60,496 nucleotides of DNA from NCBI RefSeq assembly GCF_025352645.1, contig NZ_JANXSO010000161.1, forward strand, positions 1 through 60,496, given 5' to 3'. A program made the position numbers and the translations under genes. Shown in pieces: positions 9,234 through 18,673 of the stretch. The notes under the pieces are model-generated. The model was given only the letters and a program-made list of their open reading frames with translations, did no database searches and was not told the DNA's origin. This DNA is from Iodobacter sp. Its GTDB lineage: Bacteria > Pseudomonadota > Gammaproteobacteria > Burkholderiales > Chitinibacteraceae. How positions within the stretch are numbered: position 1 is the stretch's first letter; each line of letters opens with the position of its first letter.

Positions 9234-9259
9234 AAGTGGGCACAAGATTGTGCCCACTT
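9234..9259. terminator. Hairpin after the M14 carboxypeptidase gene
   Basis: AAGTGGGCAC (9234-9243) pairs perfectly with GTGCCCACTT (9250-9259) around a 6 nt loop. It lies between convergent genes. The U-run is poor, so it may act as an mRNA end stabiliser or repeat rather than a strong terminator. Confidence 0.5.
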
Positions 9260-9273
9260 CTTAAAGTGAAATA

Positions 9274-10305
9274 TTAAGCTGCTGCTAGCGCTTCTTTCAT
9301 GGCCGCAATGACCCTATCAATCTCTGCCCTGCCAACTTGCCAGTGGCAAACAAAGCGCCATTGGCCTGCTTCTGTGCCATTAGATTTAATGCCACATTCG
9401 CTTAGATGCGCCAGTATTTTGGCTTCATCTACCGGCTGAGTGATCTCAAAAAACACCATATTGATTTGCAGCTGATCGGTGCAGACCCGCACATTAGGTA
9501 GCTCGGCTAGTTTTTTGCCTAGATATTGGGCGTTAGTGTGGTCTTCACCTAAGCGCTGGGTCATTTCTGTGAGTGCTAATAGTGCAGGAGCGGCCAGCAC
9601 ACCTGCTTGTCGCCAGCCGCCACCCAGTAATTTACGTTTTTTGCGGGCGATTTCAATAAAGGTTTTGTCCCCAGCTAGGATTGATCCTACTGGCGCTGCC
9701 AAGCCCTTGGATAAGCAGCACATCACGCTATCCGCATATTGGGTGATTTGCTTTACATCCACGCCCAAACTGGTGGCGGCATTAAAGACTCGAGCGCCGT
9801 CTAAGTGGACTTTTAGCCCCGATGTTTGTGCTGTTTCCCAGATTTCTTGCATGGCAGCCAGTGGAATAACACGACCGCTAGAGTGGGCGTTTTCCATGCA
9901 AATGAGCCGAGTGCGTGGCAGATGGATATCGCCTTCGGGGCGAATACGGCGGCGAACTTGGCTTGCGTCCAGCACACCATTTACTGTGGGAATAGGGCGC
10001 AGATTTACCCCTGCAATCACCGCTGCACCGCCCACTTCATGCCAAACAATATGGCTGTCTTCGCCTAGAATGACTTCATCACCGCGCTCGCAATGGGTAA
10101 ACAGTGCGAGCTGATTACCAAAGGTGCCGGTGGGCAAAAATAGCGCCGCCTCAAAGCCCAGTATGCCTGCGGCAAGGCGCTCAAGCTCGTTCACTGTTTC
10201 GTCATCGCCATAAACATCATCGCCCACCACTGCATTCATCATGGCGGTACGCATTGCATTTGTAGGCTGGGTGACGGTATCACTACGCAGATCGATCCAT
10301 TGCAT
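9274..10305 (-). CDS. ltaE: Low-specificity L-threonine aldolase
   Basis: A 343-residue fold-type I PLP enzyme that cleaves threonine or allo-threonine to glycine and acetaldehyde. Motifs: IDLRSDTVTQPT at the start, VVGDDVYGDDETVN, LPTGTFGNQLAL, HLDGARVFNA, and the PLP Lys in CCLSKGLAAPVGS. I chose the ATG at 10305, preceded by a good AAGGAG; an upstream in-frame ATG at 10419 would translate a palindromic repeat. It is convergent with the carboxypeptidase gene. Confidence 0.93.
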   Translation of the reverse strand: MQWIDLRSDTVTQPTNAMRTAMMNAVVGDDVYGDDETVNELERLAAGILGFEAALFLPTGTFGNQLALFTHCERGDEVILGEDSHIVWHEVGGAAVIAGVNLRPIPTVNGVLDASQVRRRIRPEGDIHLPRTRLICMENAHSSGRVIPLAAMQEIWETAQTSGLKVHLDGARVFNAATSLGVDVKQITQYADSVMCCLSKGLAAPVGSILAGDKTFIEIARKKRKLLGGGWRQAGVLAAPALLALTEMTQRLGEDHTNAQYLGKKLAELPNVRVCTDQLQINMVFFEITQPVDEAKILAHLSECGIKSNGTEAGQWRFVCHWQVGRAEIDRVIAAMKEALAAA

Positions 10306-10320
10306 GTTAAAGCTCCTTAT

Positions 10321-10395
10321 AAAGCAGCATTGCGCCGCAGGCGCTGCTTGTCTGCCTCTCCCATTTGGGGAGAGGGCTAGGGGAGAGGGAAATCT
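10321..10395. repeat. GC-rich palindromic repeats upstream of ltaE
   Basis: Two small inverted repeats are adjacent: AAGCAGC...GCTGCTT (about 10322-10348), then CCTCTCCC (10355-10362) facing GGGGAGAGG (10367-10375) followed by another GGGGAGAGGG. The CTCTCCC-type motif resembles the dispersed GGGGAGAGGG repeats seen in many proteobacterial genomes. They lie in the leader of ltaE. Confidence 0.5.
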
Positions 10396-10424
10396 GGCGC
10401 AAGCCATTTGATTATTCAAGGCGT

Positions 10425-10457
10425 AAAAAACGCCCCGATTAATTAGCTCGGGGCGTT
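10425..10457 (-). terminator. Rho-independent terminator of dsbA
   Basis: AACGCCCCGA (10429-10438) pairs with TCGGGGCGTT (10448-10457). On the minus strand the stem is followed by a U-run (complement of 10425-10430). It sits 17 bp after the dsbA stop. Confidence 0.9.
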
Positions 10458-10473
10458 CTGGTATTTAGCAAGC

Positions 10474-11124
10474 TTATTTCTTTTTTGCTGCCGCTGGCTT
10501 ATCTAGCGCAAGCAGTTGATCGATCACTTGAGTAATGGTGCCGTCTTCCTTGCCTACCATCGCTGGGCTGGTGACGTATTTGCCATTTACTACAAACATG
10601 GGTACGCCATCTACTTGGTAATCACGCGTCATTTGCGCAAGCTTATTTAGCTGAGCACTGCTGCTAAATGAGTTGTATTGAGCTTTAAACTTTGCAACAT
10701 CAATGCTTTGTTTTTTGATCCAGTCAAATAACACATCTTCTTTACGTAGCTCAATACGATCTTTTTGCACCGCAGTCATTACCGCAAGCTGCTGCTTAGC
10801 TTCCAAGCCCATGGCTTGTAGGGCGATAAAGATCTTGGTGTGGCCTTCCATATCGCTACGGCCTGGCCAAGCGACGTGGATACGGCGGAAATTAACATTA
10901 GCGGGTAATTTGCCTGCCCAGTCTTCTACATAGGGGGCAACGGTAAAGCAGTGTGGGCAGCCGTACCAGAAAAACTCAATAACTTCGCTTTTGCCAGCCA
11001 CTGCAACTGCCTGTGGCTTTGCCATTTTTTTGTACTCCACACCTTCGCGGATTTCTGCATGCGCAAGGCTGGCTGCCAAAAGAGTGGTAGAGATAAGTAA
11101 GCGTTTGAGCCAAGTATTCAACAT
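10474..11124 (-). CDS. dsbA: Thiol:disulfide interchange protein DsbA
   Basis: A 216-residue periplasmic oxidase that introduces disulfides into exported proteins. A signal peptide (LISTTLLAASLAHA) covers residues 1-23. The thioredoxin-fold active site is CPHC (FFWYGCPHC), and the cis-Pro loop is VDGVPMFVVNG. The C-terminus is lysine- and alanine-rich (AAAKKK). AGGA precedes the ATG by about 8 nt. It follows the SPOR gene, the usual order in Neisseriales, though argS, normally first, is not here. Confidence 0.95.
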   Translation of the reverse strand: MLNTWLKRLLISTTLLAASLAHAEIREGVEYKKMAKPQAVAVAGKSEVIEFFWYGCPHCFTVAPYVEDWAGKLPANVNFRRIHVAWPGRSDMEGHTKIFIALQAMGLEAKQQLAVMTAVQKDRIELRKEDVLFDWIKKQSIDVAKFKAQYNSFSSSAQLNKLAQMTRDYQVDGVPMFVVNGKYVTSPAMVGKEDGTITQVIDQLLALDKPAAAKKK

Positions 11125-11240
11125 AAACTGATCCTGAAAGTTATTTCAACACCATTTAAAAACGATCACTTCCATGGCTACGCAGCGTGAGCCCTGTGTA
11201 TTGCCTGCCTTGTCGTTCTCGTTGCTAACTGTTTTTGAAA

Positions 11241-11909
11241 TTATTTAACCACGGCGCTATCTACGCCATTGGATTTGAGTTGTGAGCGGGCGCTTTCTAA
11301 TTCATTGCTAGAGTTAAATGGCCCAAGACGAACACGGTGCCAAATTCCTTTGCCTGGAATATCGCTGGTTTGGATACGGGCTTCAACGCCAAGTAATGCC
11401 AGCTTGGCCTTAAGATTATCTGCATCTTGCTCATTTTGGAATGCGCCAATTTGTAAATAAGCCCCTTTGGGGACTTCTACTTTTACCGGTGGGCTGGCTT
11501 CTGGTTTTTTAGGTTCTACCGGCTTAGCCACTTCGGCAGGTTTTTTGTCTGCAAGTTCCGGCAGCATCTTATAAAAATCGAATCGTTCACCATTCTCGCT
11601 TTTAGCTGCGGAAGCGGTTGGCACTGGGGTTACAATCACCACATCATTTTTGCCACCAGGCGAAAGGACTTCTGGCTGCTGCGGTGCAACACCGAGCGGC
11701 GCAGAGGAGATCGCATCTGCAGGCGTTGTGCTGGCTTTTCCTGCAAAAGGATTGGCACTGCGGTTTAAAAATACGGCCACCGCTACGGCCACTGCAACAC
11801 CGCCAAATAAGCCTATGAGTAAGCCCGTGAGCAAGGATCCACCACCGCCGCTTTTGCGGCCGTTAGGATTGTTGCTGCTGCGTGTTGTTTTTTTCATGTC
11901 TCTAGACAT
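11241..11909 (-). CDS. SPOR-domain cell-division/peptidoglycan-binding membrane protein
   Basis: A 222-residue bitopic protein. A short basic, Gly-rich cytoplasmic tail is followed by one transmembrane segment (LLTGLLIGLFGGVAVAVAV, about residues 26-48) and a Pro/Lys-rich periplasmic linker with repeated EPKKPE-type runs. The C-terminal SPOR domain (AYLQIGAFQNEQDADNLKAKL ... WHRVRLGPF) binds denuded glycan strands at the septum. The start at 11909 has GGAGG 11 nt upstream; a second ATG at 11897 is also possible. It probably forms a transcription unit with dsbA. Confidence 0.85.
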   Translation of the reverse strand: MSRDMKKTTRSSNNPNGRKSGGGGSLLTGLLIGLFGGVAVAVAVAVFLNRSANPFAGKASTTPADAISSAPLGVAPQQPEVLSPGGKNDVVIVTPVPTASAAKSENGERFDFYKMLPELADKKPAEVAKPVEPKKPEASPPVKVEVPKGAYLQIGAFQNEQDADNLKAKLALLGVEARIQTSDIPGKGIWHRVRLGPFNSSNELESARSQLKSNGVDSAVVK

Positions 11910-12390
11910 TGCTGTTAGGGCCTCCGGTGTGGCGCTGCACCGTGTTTATAATGATTGGGCAGATTGGCCTATGCGCTTGGCACGGGTTCCAATTCTTAAA
12001 CGGGGTAAATTAACAAGATACATTGCTAATATTATTTGAAGATTTTAGTGTCTTTTTTATGATGAAAGAGCGGCTTTTTTATCTATTCAGCATTTTTTAT
12101 ACCACTACTTCTATATGCTGCGGATTATACGGCCCTTTAGCCTTTTGGAGCAGTCGTAGTGCTTAGTTTTTTATAAGTTAATTTCCATTGTTACAGGGTA
12201 ATTCCTTAAGGCATAAGTAATAATCTACTTTGCTTCTGTTGCTTACTCAGTATAGGTTCCTTATTGGGCTCGCTACATACCATCCTTGATAAATAATTTG
12301 AGTCGTTCCTTTATTCAACGGAAATTTTACGTATTGTTGATGCGGGCAGATATAATTTGCTCTAAATCTAGATTCAATCAGGAAACAAAC
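11910..12390. other. Divergent intergenic region between SPOR gene and argH
   Basis: About 480 bp without a supportable gene. It is AT-rich with several T-runs and must hold the divergent promoters of the SPOR-dsbA unit and argH. Apart from the argH -10 candidate I see no strong structured element. Open frames across it look non-coding. Confidence 0.5.
12351..12356 (+). promoter_or_regulatory. Candidate -10 box of argH
   Basis: TATAAT matches the sigma-70 consensus, 35 bp before the argH ATG. No good -35 lies at 17 nt, so the call is tentative. Confidence 0.4.
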
Positions 12391-13779
12391 ATGCAAGATC
12401 AGGGCAAAAAGATGTGGTCTGGCCGTTTTAACGAGCCGGTTACCGAACTCGTTAAGCGTTATACCGCCTCAGTAGATTTTGATAAACGCATGGCTGAAGT
12501 GGATATTCAAGGCTCTTTAGCGCACGCCACCATGCTGAATAAAGTGGGTGTGCTATCGATCGAAGACCTGAAATCCATTCAGGGCGGCATGGCCGATATC
12601 CTGAATGAGATCCGTGAAGGCACGTTTGAATGGAGTTTAGATTTAGAAGACGTGCATATGAATATCGAGCGCCGTCTGACGCAAATGATAGGCGATGCGG
12701 GTAAACGCCTGCACACTGGCCGTAGCCGTAATGATCAGGTTGCCACCGATATTCGCCTGTATCTGCGCGGCGCTATCGATTTGCTAGTGGGTTTGATTCA
12801 CGAGTTACAAGCATCGCTGATCGATCTGGCCGAAAAAAACGCCTCTACCGTGATGCCAGGCTTTACCCATTTGCAAGTGGCGCAGCCCGTTACATTTGGC
12901 CACCATATGATGGCTTATGTAGAAATGCTGGGCCGCGACTCCGAGCGTTTTATTGATGCGCGTAAGCGTGTGAATCGCCTGCCGCTTGGCTCGGCGGCAT
13001 TGGCGGGTACTACTTATCCGATTGATCGTGAATACACCGCTAAATTGCTGGGCTTTGATGAAGTCTGCCAAAACTCGCTGGATGCCGTATCAGACCGTGA
13101 TTTTGCGATCGAATTTACTGCTGCTGCAGCACTGGTGATGACGCATTTGTCGCGTTTATCTGAGGAGCTGATTCTGTGGATGAGCCCACGCTATGGCTTT
13201 ATTGATATTGCCGATCGCTTTTGCACTGGCAGCTCCATCATGCCGCAAAAGAAAAACCCCGATGTGCCAGAGTTGGTGCGCGGCAAAACGGGCCGAGTCA
13301 ATGGCAGTTTGATTTCTCTACTCACTTTAATGAAAGGCCAGCCACTGGCTTACAATAAAGACAATCAGGAAGATAAAGAACCGCTGTTTGATACGGTAGA
13401 TACCCTAACTGATACCCTCAGAATTTATGCGGACATGATGCGCGGTATTACCGTAAAACCAGAAGCGATGGTGCGTGCGGTGAAGCAGGGCTTCTCTACC
13501 GCAACCGATCTGGCGGATTATCTGGTTAAGCGTGGTATTCCTTTCCGTGATGCGCATGAGGCCGTGGCTTTGGCCGTGCGATATGCCGAGCAAAAGCATA
13601 AAGACCTTGGCGATTTGCAATTGGTCGAGCTGCAAAGCTTTTCACCGCTGATTGGTGAAGATATCTTTGAAGTGCTGACGCTAGAAGGCTCTTTAAATGC
13701 ACGTAACCACGTGGGCGGCACTGCGCCATTCCAAGTACTAGTGCAAATTGCTAAATGGCGTGAAAAACTAGGCTGCTAG
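12391..13779 (+). CDS. argH: Argininosuccinate lyase
   Basis: A 462-residue fumarase/aspartase-superfamily enzyme that splits argininosuccinate into arginine and fumarate, the last step of arginine synthesis. Visible family blocks: WSGRFNEP at the N-terminus, [25 protein letters not shown], and the signature loop [12 protein letters not shown] holding the catalytic Ser. I chose ATG 12391, with AGGAAA just upstream; an in-frame ATG at 12286 adds 35 AT-rich, unconserved residues. It is not clustered with other arg genes. Confidence 0.97.
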   Translation: MQDQGKKMWSGRFNEPVTELVKRYTASVDFDKRMAEVDIQGSLAHATMLNKVGVLSIEDLKSIQGGMADILNEIREGTFEWSLDLEDVHMNIERRLTQMIGDAGKRLHTGRSRNDQVATDIRLYLRGAIDLLVGLIHELQASLIDLAEKNASTVMPGFTHLQVAQPVTFGHHMMAYVEMLGRDSERFIDARKRVNRLPLGSAALAGTTYPIDREYTAKLLGFDEVCQNSLDAVSDRDFAIEFTAAAALVMTHLSRLSEELILWMSPRYGFIDIADRFCTGSSIMPQKKNPDVPELVRGKTGRVNGSLISLLTLMKGQPLAYNKDNQEDKEPLFDTVDTLTDTLRIYADMMRGITVKPEAMVRAVKQGFSTATDLADYLVKRGIPFRDAHEAVALAVRYAEQKHKDLGDLQLVELQSFSPLIGEDIFEVLTLEGSLNARNHVGGTAPFQVLVQIAKWREKLGC

Positions 13780-13804
13780 TCATTTGGCCGCCCCTTATAA
13801 AAAC

Positions 13805-13917
13805 TTCAAACCTGTAGGCACAGAGATCAGTGAGAACACAGAGCACACAGAGAAAATATTAAAATACTCATGTTTTTCTCCGTGTGCTCTTCCTTGCTCT
13901 GTGTCTACAGATCTTTT
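13805..13917. repeat. Long inverted repeat, family A copy 5 (diverged)
   Basis: The left arm has AACCTGTAGGCACAGAG and CACACAGAGAAAA words. The right arm has TTTTTCTCCGTGTGCTC and GCTCTGTGTCTACAGAT, an imperfect complement. The outer ends differ from copies 1-4 (CTGTAGGCACAGAG instead of CTTGAAACACGGAG). It follows argH. Confidence 0.75.
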
Positions 13918-13960
13918 GGCTTTTTTTGAGGGAAAAACTTTTCGCGGAATGAGTACAAAT

Positions 13961-13984
13961 AGGCTGCTTCGGCAGCCTTTTTTC
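13961..13984 (+). terminator. Rho-independent terminator between argH and the GNAT gene
   Basis: AGGCTGC-TTCG-GCAGCCT with a stable UUCG tetraloop, followed by six T. It ends only about 16 bp before the GNAT ATG. It either closes the argH transcript or attenuates read-through into the next gene. Confidence 0.85.
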
Positions 13985-13999
13985 TTAGGGGGTTCATTG

Positions 14000-14455
14000 A
14001 TGGAACTGCAATGGCGTTGGTTTGGTTTGGCAGATTTTGATCCGCTGACTCTTTATGCTTATTTAAAATTGCGTCAAGACGTGTTTATTGTTGAGCAAAA
14101 CTGCGTGTATCCCGATATGGATCAATACGATGCCGTTTCTCAACATTTACTCGGTTTGGATGAACAGGGCCGCGTTTTAGCCAGCTTGCGCCTAGTGCCA
14201 CCAGGCCTTAAATATGCCGAGCCATCGATAGGCCGCGTGATTACCCATCCAGATGCAAGGCGTGGTGGCACTGGGTCTAAGTTGGTTGCTGAGGGCTTGC
14301 GTATGTCTAGCCAGCTTTACCCACAGCAAGGCCATCGAATTGGTGCGCAAGCGCATTTACAAGGTTTTTATGCCTTGTTTGGCTTTGTGACGATTGGGCA
14401 GGAATATTTGGAAGACGATATTCCACATATCGATATGCTGATTGCGGCGGCTTAA
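14000..14455 (+). CDS. elaA: GNAT-family acetyltransferase, ElaA-like
   Basis: A 151-residue protein with ElaA hallmarks: LTLYAYLKLRQDVFIVEQNCVYPDMDQYD at the start, LASLRLVPPG, and the acetyl-CoA loop GRVITHPDARRGGTGSKLV. The C-terminus has AQAHLQGFYALFGFVTIGQEYLEDDIPHIDM. Substrate is not established for the family. I chose ATG 14000 with AGGGGG 9 bp upstream; the longer frame from 13784 translates repeat and terminator. Its 3' end overlaps the convergent HPP gene by 4 bp. Confidence 0.88.
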   Translation: MELQWRWFGLADFDPLTLYAYLKLRQDVFIVEQNCVYPDMDQYDAVSQHLLGLDEQGRVLASLRLVPPGLKYAEPSIGRVITHPDARRGGTGSKLVAEGLRMSSQLYPQQGHRIGAQAHLQGFYALFGFVTIGQEYLEDDIPHIDMLIAAA

Positions 14456-14934
14456 ATTTTACGTACGGTGGGATAAGGCTTCCCTGTTGCACGGTGGTAA
14501 AGCGTAGCCATCAGCACCAGTAGAATGGCTCCGCTGGCAACGGGGGTGAGTAAAAACCACGCACTTAATGGCTTGGCTGCTAGAAAAAATAGCAGCGGAT
14601 TGGCCCCTGCGGGTGGATGAGTGGTTTTGCTCAACACCATGGCAGCAATGGCAACCCCAACGGCCATTGCTGCAAATAAAGGCGTGTTGGGGGCAAATGT
14701 ATAAAAAATAAACCCTAGGCTGGCGCTGATTAAATGCCCACCAATCACGTTTCGCGGCTGCGATAGTGGCGCGTCTGGCAGTGCAAAAAGCAGTACACAA
14801 GAAGCACCAAACGGCGCCATGATTAAAGCTGCCATGCCAAATTGGCTAAGGCTAGCGAGTAGTAGAATGGCTAAAAATCCACCTGATCCAGCAAGTAGCG
14901 CATGCTTTATAGTCTGTTTATCCATGTTTATCAC
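14452..14934 (-). CDS. HPP-family integral membrane protein
   Basis: A 160-residue protein with four to five transmembrane helices and the family motif THPPAGANP near the centre. It also has APFGASCVLLFALPDAPLSQPRNVIGGH, the first conserved block. Some HPP proteins take part in nitrite transport in plastids and cyanobacteria; function in proteobacteria is not settled. It is transcribed in the same direction as the TetR gene upstream. An inverted repeat in its promoter region matches one upstream of that regulator. Confidence 0.8.
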   Translation of the reverse strand: MINMDKQTIKHALLAGSGGFLAILLLASLSQFGMAALIMAPFGASCVLLFALPDAPLSQPRNVIGGHLISASLGFIFYTFAPNTPLFAAMAVGVAIAAMVLSKTTHPPAGANPLLFFLAAKPLSAWFLLTPVASGAILLVLMATLYHRATGKPYPTVRKI

Positions 14935-14941
14935 TTTGAAG

Positions 14942-14959
14942 ATACCAAACGATTGGTAT
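14942..14959. promoter_or_regulatory. Candidate TetR operator upstream of the HPP gene
   Basis: ATACCAA-ACGA-TTGGTAT is a perfect 7+7 inverted repeat 7 bp upstream of the HPP ATG. The core ACGATTGGT recurs at 15563-15586 before the TetR gene. Two sites sharing this word around a TetR gene suggest autoregulation plus control of the HPP gene. Confidence 0.6.
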
Positions 14960-14996
14960 GTTTTTTGTAGTTAAATATTAGCTTTGCCGCAAGGGT

Positions 14997-15545
14997 TTAA
15001 GCACAGAGCTTTAGTAGCGCTTGCTGCTGGCGCTGTAGTGGCTCGATATTGCCGTTAATGCGATACATTAAAATGCAGCCTTGTACGATGGCGAGCGCAT
15101 CTTCGCTAAGTGCTTTAGCTTTATTGCTAGGGTAAAAATCGTTGAAAGCTTGGTAGTAGCAGCTTTGCCACTTACTGAAAAAATCTAGAATGCCCTGCTT
15201 AAATGGCCCTTCCCCCGCGCTGATTTCCAAGCTTAAATTGGCGAGTAAACAACCATTAGGGTGCTGCCAAAAAAACTCCTCAATTGCCAAATTAAACGCA
15301 GCAAGACTGGTGGCGGGCTGATGAGGGTTTATTTGGGCAAAGATATGCTCATCAAAATAGGCTTCTAGCTCCTGCAAGGTGGCTAAGCCCAGTGCTTCTT
15401 TGCTGGCAAAGTGATGGTAGAGACTGCCCTTGCTAATACCGCAGGCTTGGACAATTTCACCGATGCTGGTCGCTGCATAGCCTTTCATCCTAAAAAGGGC
15501 GGTGGCTTGCTCGATGAGTTGTTGCCTAGTGATTGGCTTTGCCAT
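14997..15545 (-). CDS. TetR/AcrR-family transcriptional regulator
   Basis: A 182-residue repressor-type protein. The N-terminal helix-turn-helix is typical: RQQLIEQATALFRMKGYAATSIGEIVQACGISKGSLYHHFASKEAL. The C-terminal ligand domain resembles the TetR_C group with NGCLLANLSLEISAGEGPFKQ. The ligand is unknown. It lies 62 bp upstream of the HPP gene on the same strand, and both have a shared operator-like motif in their upstream regions. Confidence 0.88.
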   Translation of the reverse strand: MAKPITRQQLIEQATALFRMKGYAATSIGEIVQACGISKGSLYHHFASKEALGLATLQELEAYFDEHIFAQINPHQPATSLAAFNLAIEEFFWQHPNGCLLANLSLEISAGEGPFKQGILDFFSKWQSCYYQAFNDFYPSNKAKALSEDALAIVQGCILMYRINGNIEPLQRQQQALLKLCA

Positions 15546-15562
15546 GGGATGCTCTGCTAAAA

Positions 15563-15586
15563 ATACAAACCAATCGTACGGTATGT
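15563..15586. promoter_or_regulatory. Candidate TetR autoregulatory operator
   Basis: Contains ACCAATCGTACGGTATGT, whose reverse complement has ATACC-GTACGATTGGT. It shares ACGATTGGT and ATACC half-sites with the palindrome at 14942-14959. It lies about 20-40 bp upstream of the TetR start. Confidence 0.55.
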
Positions 15587-15668
15587 TTTTATTTTTGGCA
15601 AGTTATTGGCAGATAATAGGCATAAAGCCTTTATAAACGGATCAAGCTCGTTTAGATTTAAATCTTAT

Positions 15669-15691
15669 GCTAATTAATCATTTTAATTAGC
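15669..15691. promoter_or_regulatory. AT-rich palindrome upstream of dadA
   Basis: GCTAATTAA (15669-15677) is an exact complement of TTAATTAGC (15683-15691) with a 5 nt centre; CAATTAAATTG follows directly. Amino-acid catabolic dad genes are often controlled by Lrp-type proteins that bind such AT-rich palindromes, but this link is inference. Confidence 0.35.
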
Positions 15692-15860
15692 AATTAAATT
15701 GCTGATATTTATAAAAAAAGGGTTTATCGTTTCTTTATTTATTTGATTAAGGAATAAATACCCAAATATACTTATGCAAGGGGAATCACCTATCGCTGAA
15801 CCTATCCCCCAGCGGTAAGCTGCAAACAGAAATCACCCAGTGGGTTAAGGATTAAATACT

Positions 15861-17114
15861 ATGCAAGTCATTGTAATCGGAGCTGGCGTTGTCGGCGTAG
15901 CAACTGCGCACTACCTGCGCGCAGCAGGATGCGAAGTCACCGTACTAGAACAACTAGACGGGCCTGCAACCGAAACGAGCTTTGCCAATGCGGGCCAAGT
16001 ATCCCCGGGCTACGCTGCACCTTGGGCTGCGCCGGGCATTCCGTGGAAAGCTGTTAAGTGGCTGACCCAGCCGCATTCCCCGCTCAAAATTCGCCCGGAT
16101 GGTAGCTTGTTTCAGCTGTCGTGGATGGCAAGAATGTTGGCCAATTGCACGCATAGCGCTTACGAGCGTAATAAAGGCCGCATGGTGCCCTTGGCTGAAT
16201 ACAGTCGTGATTGTTTGCGTGATTTACGTGAAGAGCTGGATCTGCAGTACGAGCAGCGCAGTCTTGGCACTTTGCAGGTGTTTCGCACCGCTAAGCAGTT
16301 AGAAGCCGCACAACGCGATTCAGATATCTTAAGCGCGATTGGTGTGCCAAATCATTTGCTGGATGCACAGGGCTTGGTTGAAGTAGAGCCAGCCTTGGCG
16401 CGGGTGCCGGGCAAATTAGTGGGTGCTTTGCAATTGCCAAATGATGAGACTGGTGATTGCAAAATGTTTACCGATAAGCTGGCAGCACGTTGCGAAGCCG
16501 CAGGTGTGGTGTTCCGCTATGGCGTGACAGTTGAGCGCCTGATTGCGGCTAATCAGCAGATTAAGCAAGTACAGCTGAAGGGCGGTGAGGTATTGAATGC
16601 CGATCATGTGGTGCTGGCCGCAGGCTGCACATCACGCGCCTTGGCCTTGCCACTTGGCTTGGATTTGCCGGTTTATCCGGTAAAGGGCTATTCACTCACT
16701 ATTCCTTTGAAAAATGCCGACGCTGCACCACGCTCTACCGTGCTGGATGAGAGCTATAAAATTGCGCTGACTCGTTTTGATTCGCGCCTGCGTGTAGGTG
16801 GCATGGCTGAAGTAGCGGGTTACGATAGGCATCTGGATATGGGCCGCGTTGCCACGCTGGCTATGGTCACCAATGATCTGTTCCCTGATGCCGGTGACAC
16901 CAGTAAGGGCGAGCCTTGGACGGGTTTACGTCCAATGACACCGGATGGCACGCCGCTGGTTGGGGGTACAAGGTATCCAAATCTGTGGCTGAATACCGGC
17001 CACGGTACACTCGGCTGGACCATGGCCTGCGGCTCTGGCCGTGTGCTGGCGGATTTGATTACTAAGAAAACCCCTGAGATTGAAAGCAGTGGTTTGGCTT
17101 TAGCACGGTATTGA
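15861..17114 (+). CDS. dadA: D-amino acid dehydrogenase, small subunit type
   Basis: A 417-residue FAD enzyme that oxidatively deaminates D-amino acids, feeding electrons to the respiratory chain. The N-terminal FAD motif is VIVIGAGVVGVATAHYL, followed by VLEQLDGPATETSFANAGQVSPGYAAPWAAPG, which is diagnostic of DadA. The C-terminus has RPMTPDGTPLVG and NLWLNTGHGTLGWTMACGSGR, a conserved FAD-contact block. No alanine racemase (dadX) is adjacent. A cruciform-type repeat follows. Confidence 0.95.
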   Translation: MQVIVIGAGVVGVATAHYLRAAGCEVTVLEQLDGPATETSFANAGQVSPGYAAPWAAPGIPWKAVKWLTQPHSPLKIRPDGSLFQLSWMARMLANCTHSAYERNKGRMVPLAEYSRDCLRDLREELDLQYEQRSLGTLQVFRTAKQLEAAQRDSDILSAIGVPNHLLDAQGLVEVEPALARVPGKLVGALQLPNDETGDCKMFTDKLAARCEAAGVVFRYGVTVERLIAANQQIKQVQLKGGEVLNADHVVLAAGCTSRALALPLGLDLPVYPVKGYSLTIPLKNADAAPRSTVLDESYKIALTRFDSRLRVGGMAEVAGYDRHLDMGRVATLAMVTNDLFPDAGDTSKGEPWTGLRPMTPDGTPLVGGTRYPNLWLNTGHGTLGWTMACGSGRVLADLITKKTPEIESSGLALARY

Positions 17115-17123
17115 TTATTTAAA

Positions 17124-17196
17124 TGTAGGGTGGGCAAGTTTTTATGCCCACGCATAGATTAATAATGCGTGGGCACAAGGTCGTGCCCACCCTACA
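17124..17196. repeat. Nested inverted repeat (GTGGGCA family) after dadA
   Basis: Outer arms TGTAGGGTGGGCA (17124-17136) and TGCCCACCCTACA (17184-17196) are exact complements. Inner arms TGCCCACGCAT (17145-17155) and ATGCGTGGGCA (17165-17175) are also exact. GTGGGCAC words recur in the hairpin at 9234-9259. It resembles dispersed intergenic palindromes common in bacteria. Confidence 0.8.
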
Positions 17197-17262
17197 GTTT
17201 GTATTTTTTTCATGTTTTGTCAGCATTGCTCAATCTTCCTTTCTGAATCTTCGCTAAAATAA

Positions 17263-18294
<1,032 letters not shown>

Positions 18295-18380
18295 TTGCTT
18301 AGGGGGATGCCCAGTACGAGATAATTGGTTTGTTTTGTTCTTGGCAAACAAAGAAAACATACTATCCACAATCTTGGCGT

Positions 18381-18612
18381 AGGGCTTAAAAATCCCCTTG
18401 AAGCACGCCGAAGCGAGGAATAAGCGGCTCGGGGTTTCGGAAAAGGGGTAGCGGGCTTGCTCCCGAGCAGCTTTTTTCGCCGAGCCGGTTATCCGCAGTG
18501 AGGGGCCTTCGTGCTTTTGGGGTTGCGGCTTGGCTTCGTTTCTTGGCCGCGCAAGAAAGGAAGGTCCAGCGGGACGCCCGCACCTAAATCAATGTGCCGA
18601 AGGCACTAAAAA
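18381..18612. repeat. Family B structured repeat, copy 2 (~232 bp)
   Basis: Aligns end to end with 6627-6860, with about one change in ten by eye. The pairing blocks are kept: CGGCTCGG (18425-18432) with CCGAGCCG (18480-18487) forms eight canonical pairs, where copy 1 has two wobble pairs. Same orientation as copy 1. Confidence 0.85.
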
Positions 18613-18673
18613 GCATTGTTTTTAGGCTCGGTTAACGCACATGCAGTGAAGCCCACTTGTATAGCATTCTTGT

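Larger units (their letters stand above)
15546..15860. other. Intergenic region upstream of dadA
   Basis: About 315 bp between the divergent TetR and dadA genes, with no gene seen. It contains the TetR operator candidate, a perfect AT-rich palindrome (15669-15691) and a short GC-richer stretch close to dadA (GGGGAATCACC, TATCCCCC). Confidence 0.5.

Noticed and set aside
15781-15860. Remnant of an upstream dad gene before dadA
   Set aside because: The stretch has no open frame or recognisable motif; it looks like leader sequence.
18386-18583. 65-residue frame on the minus strand
   Set aside because: It lies entirely in family B copy 2. Copy 1 does not keep the same frame, so it is a repeat artefact.
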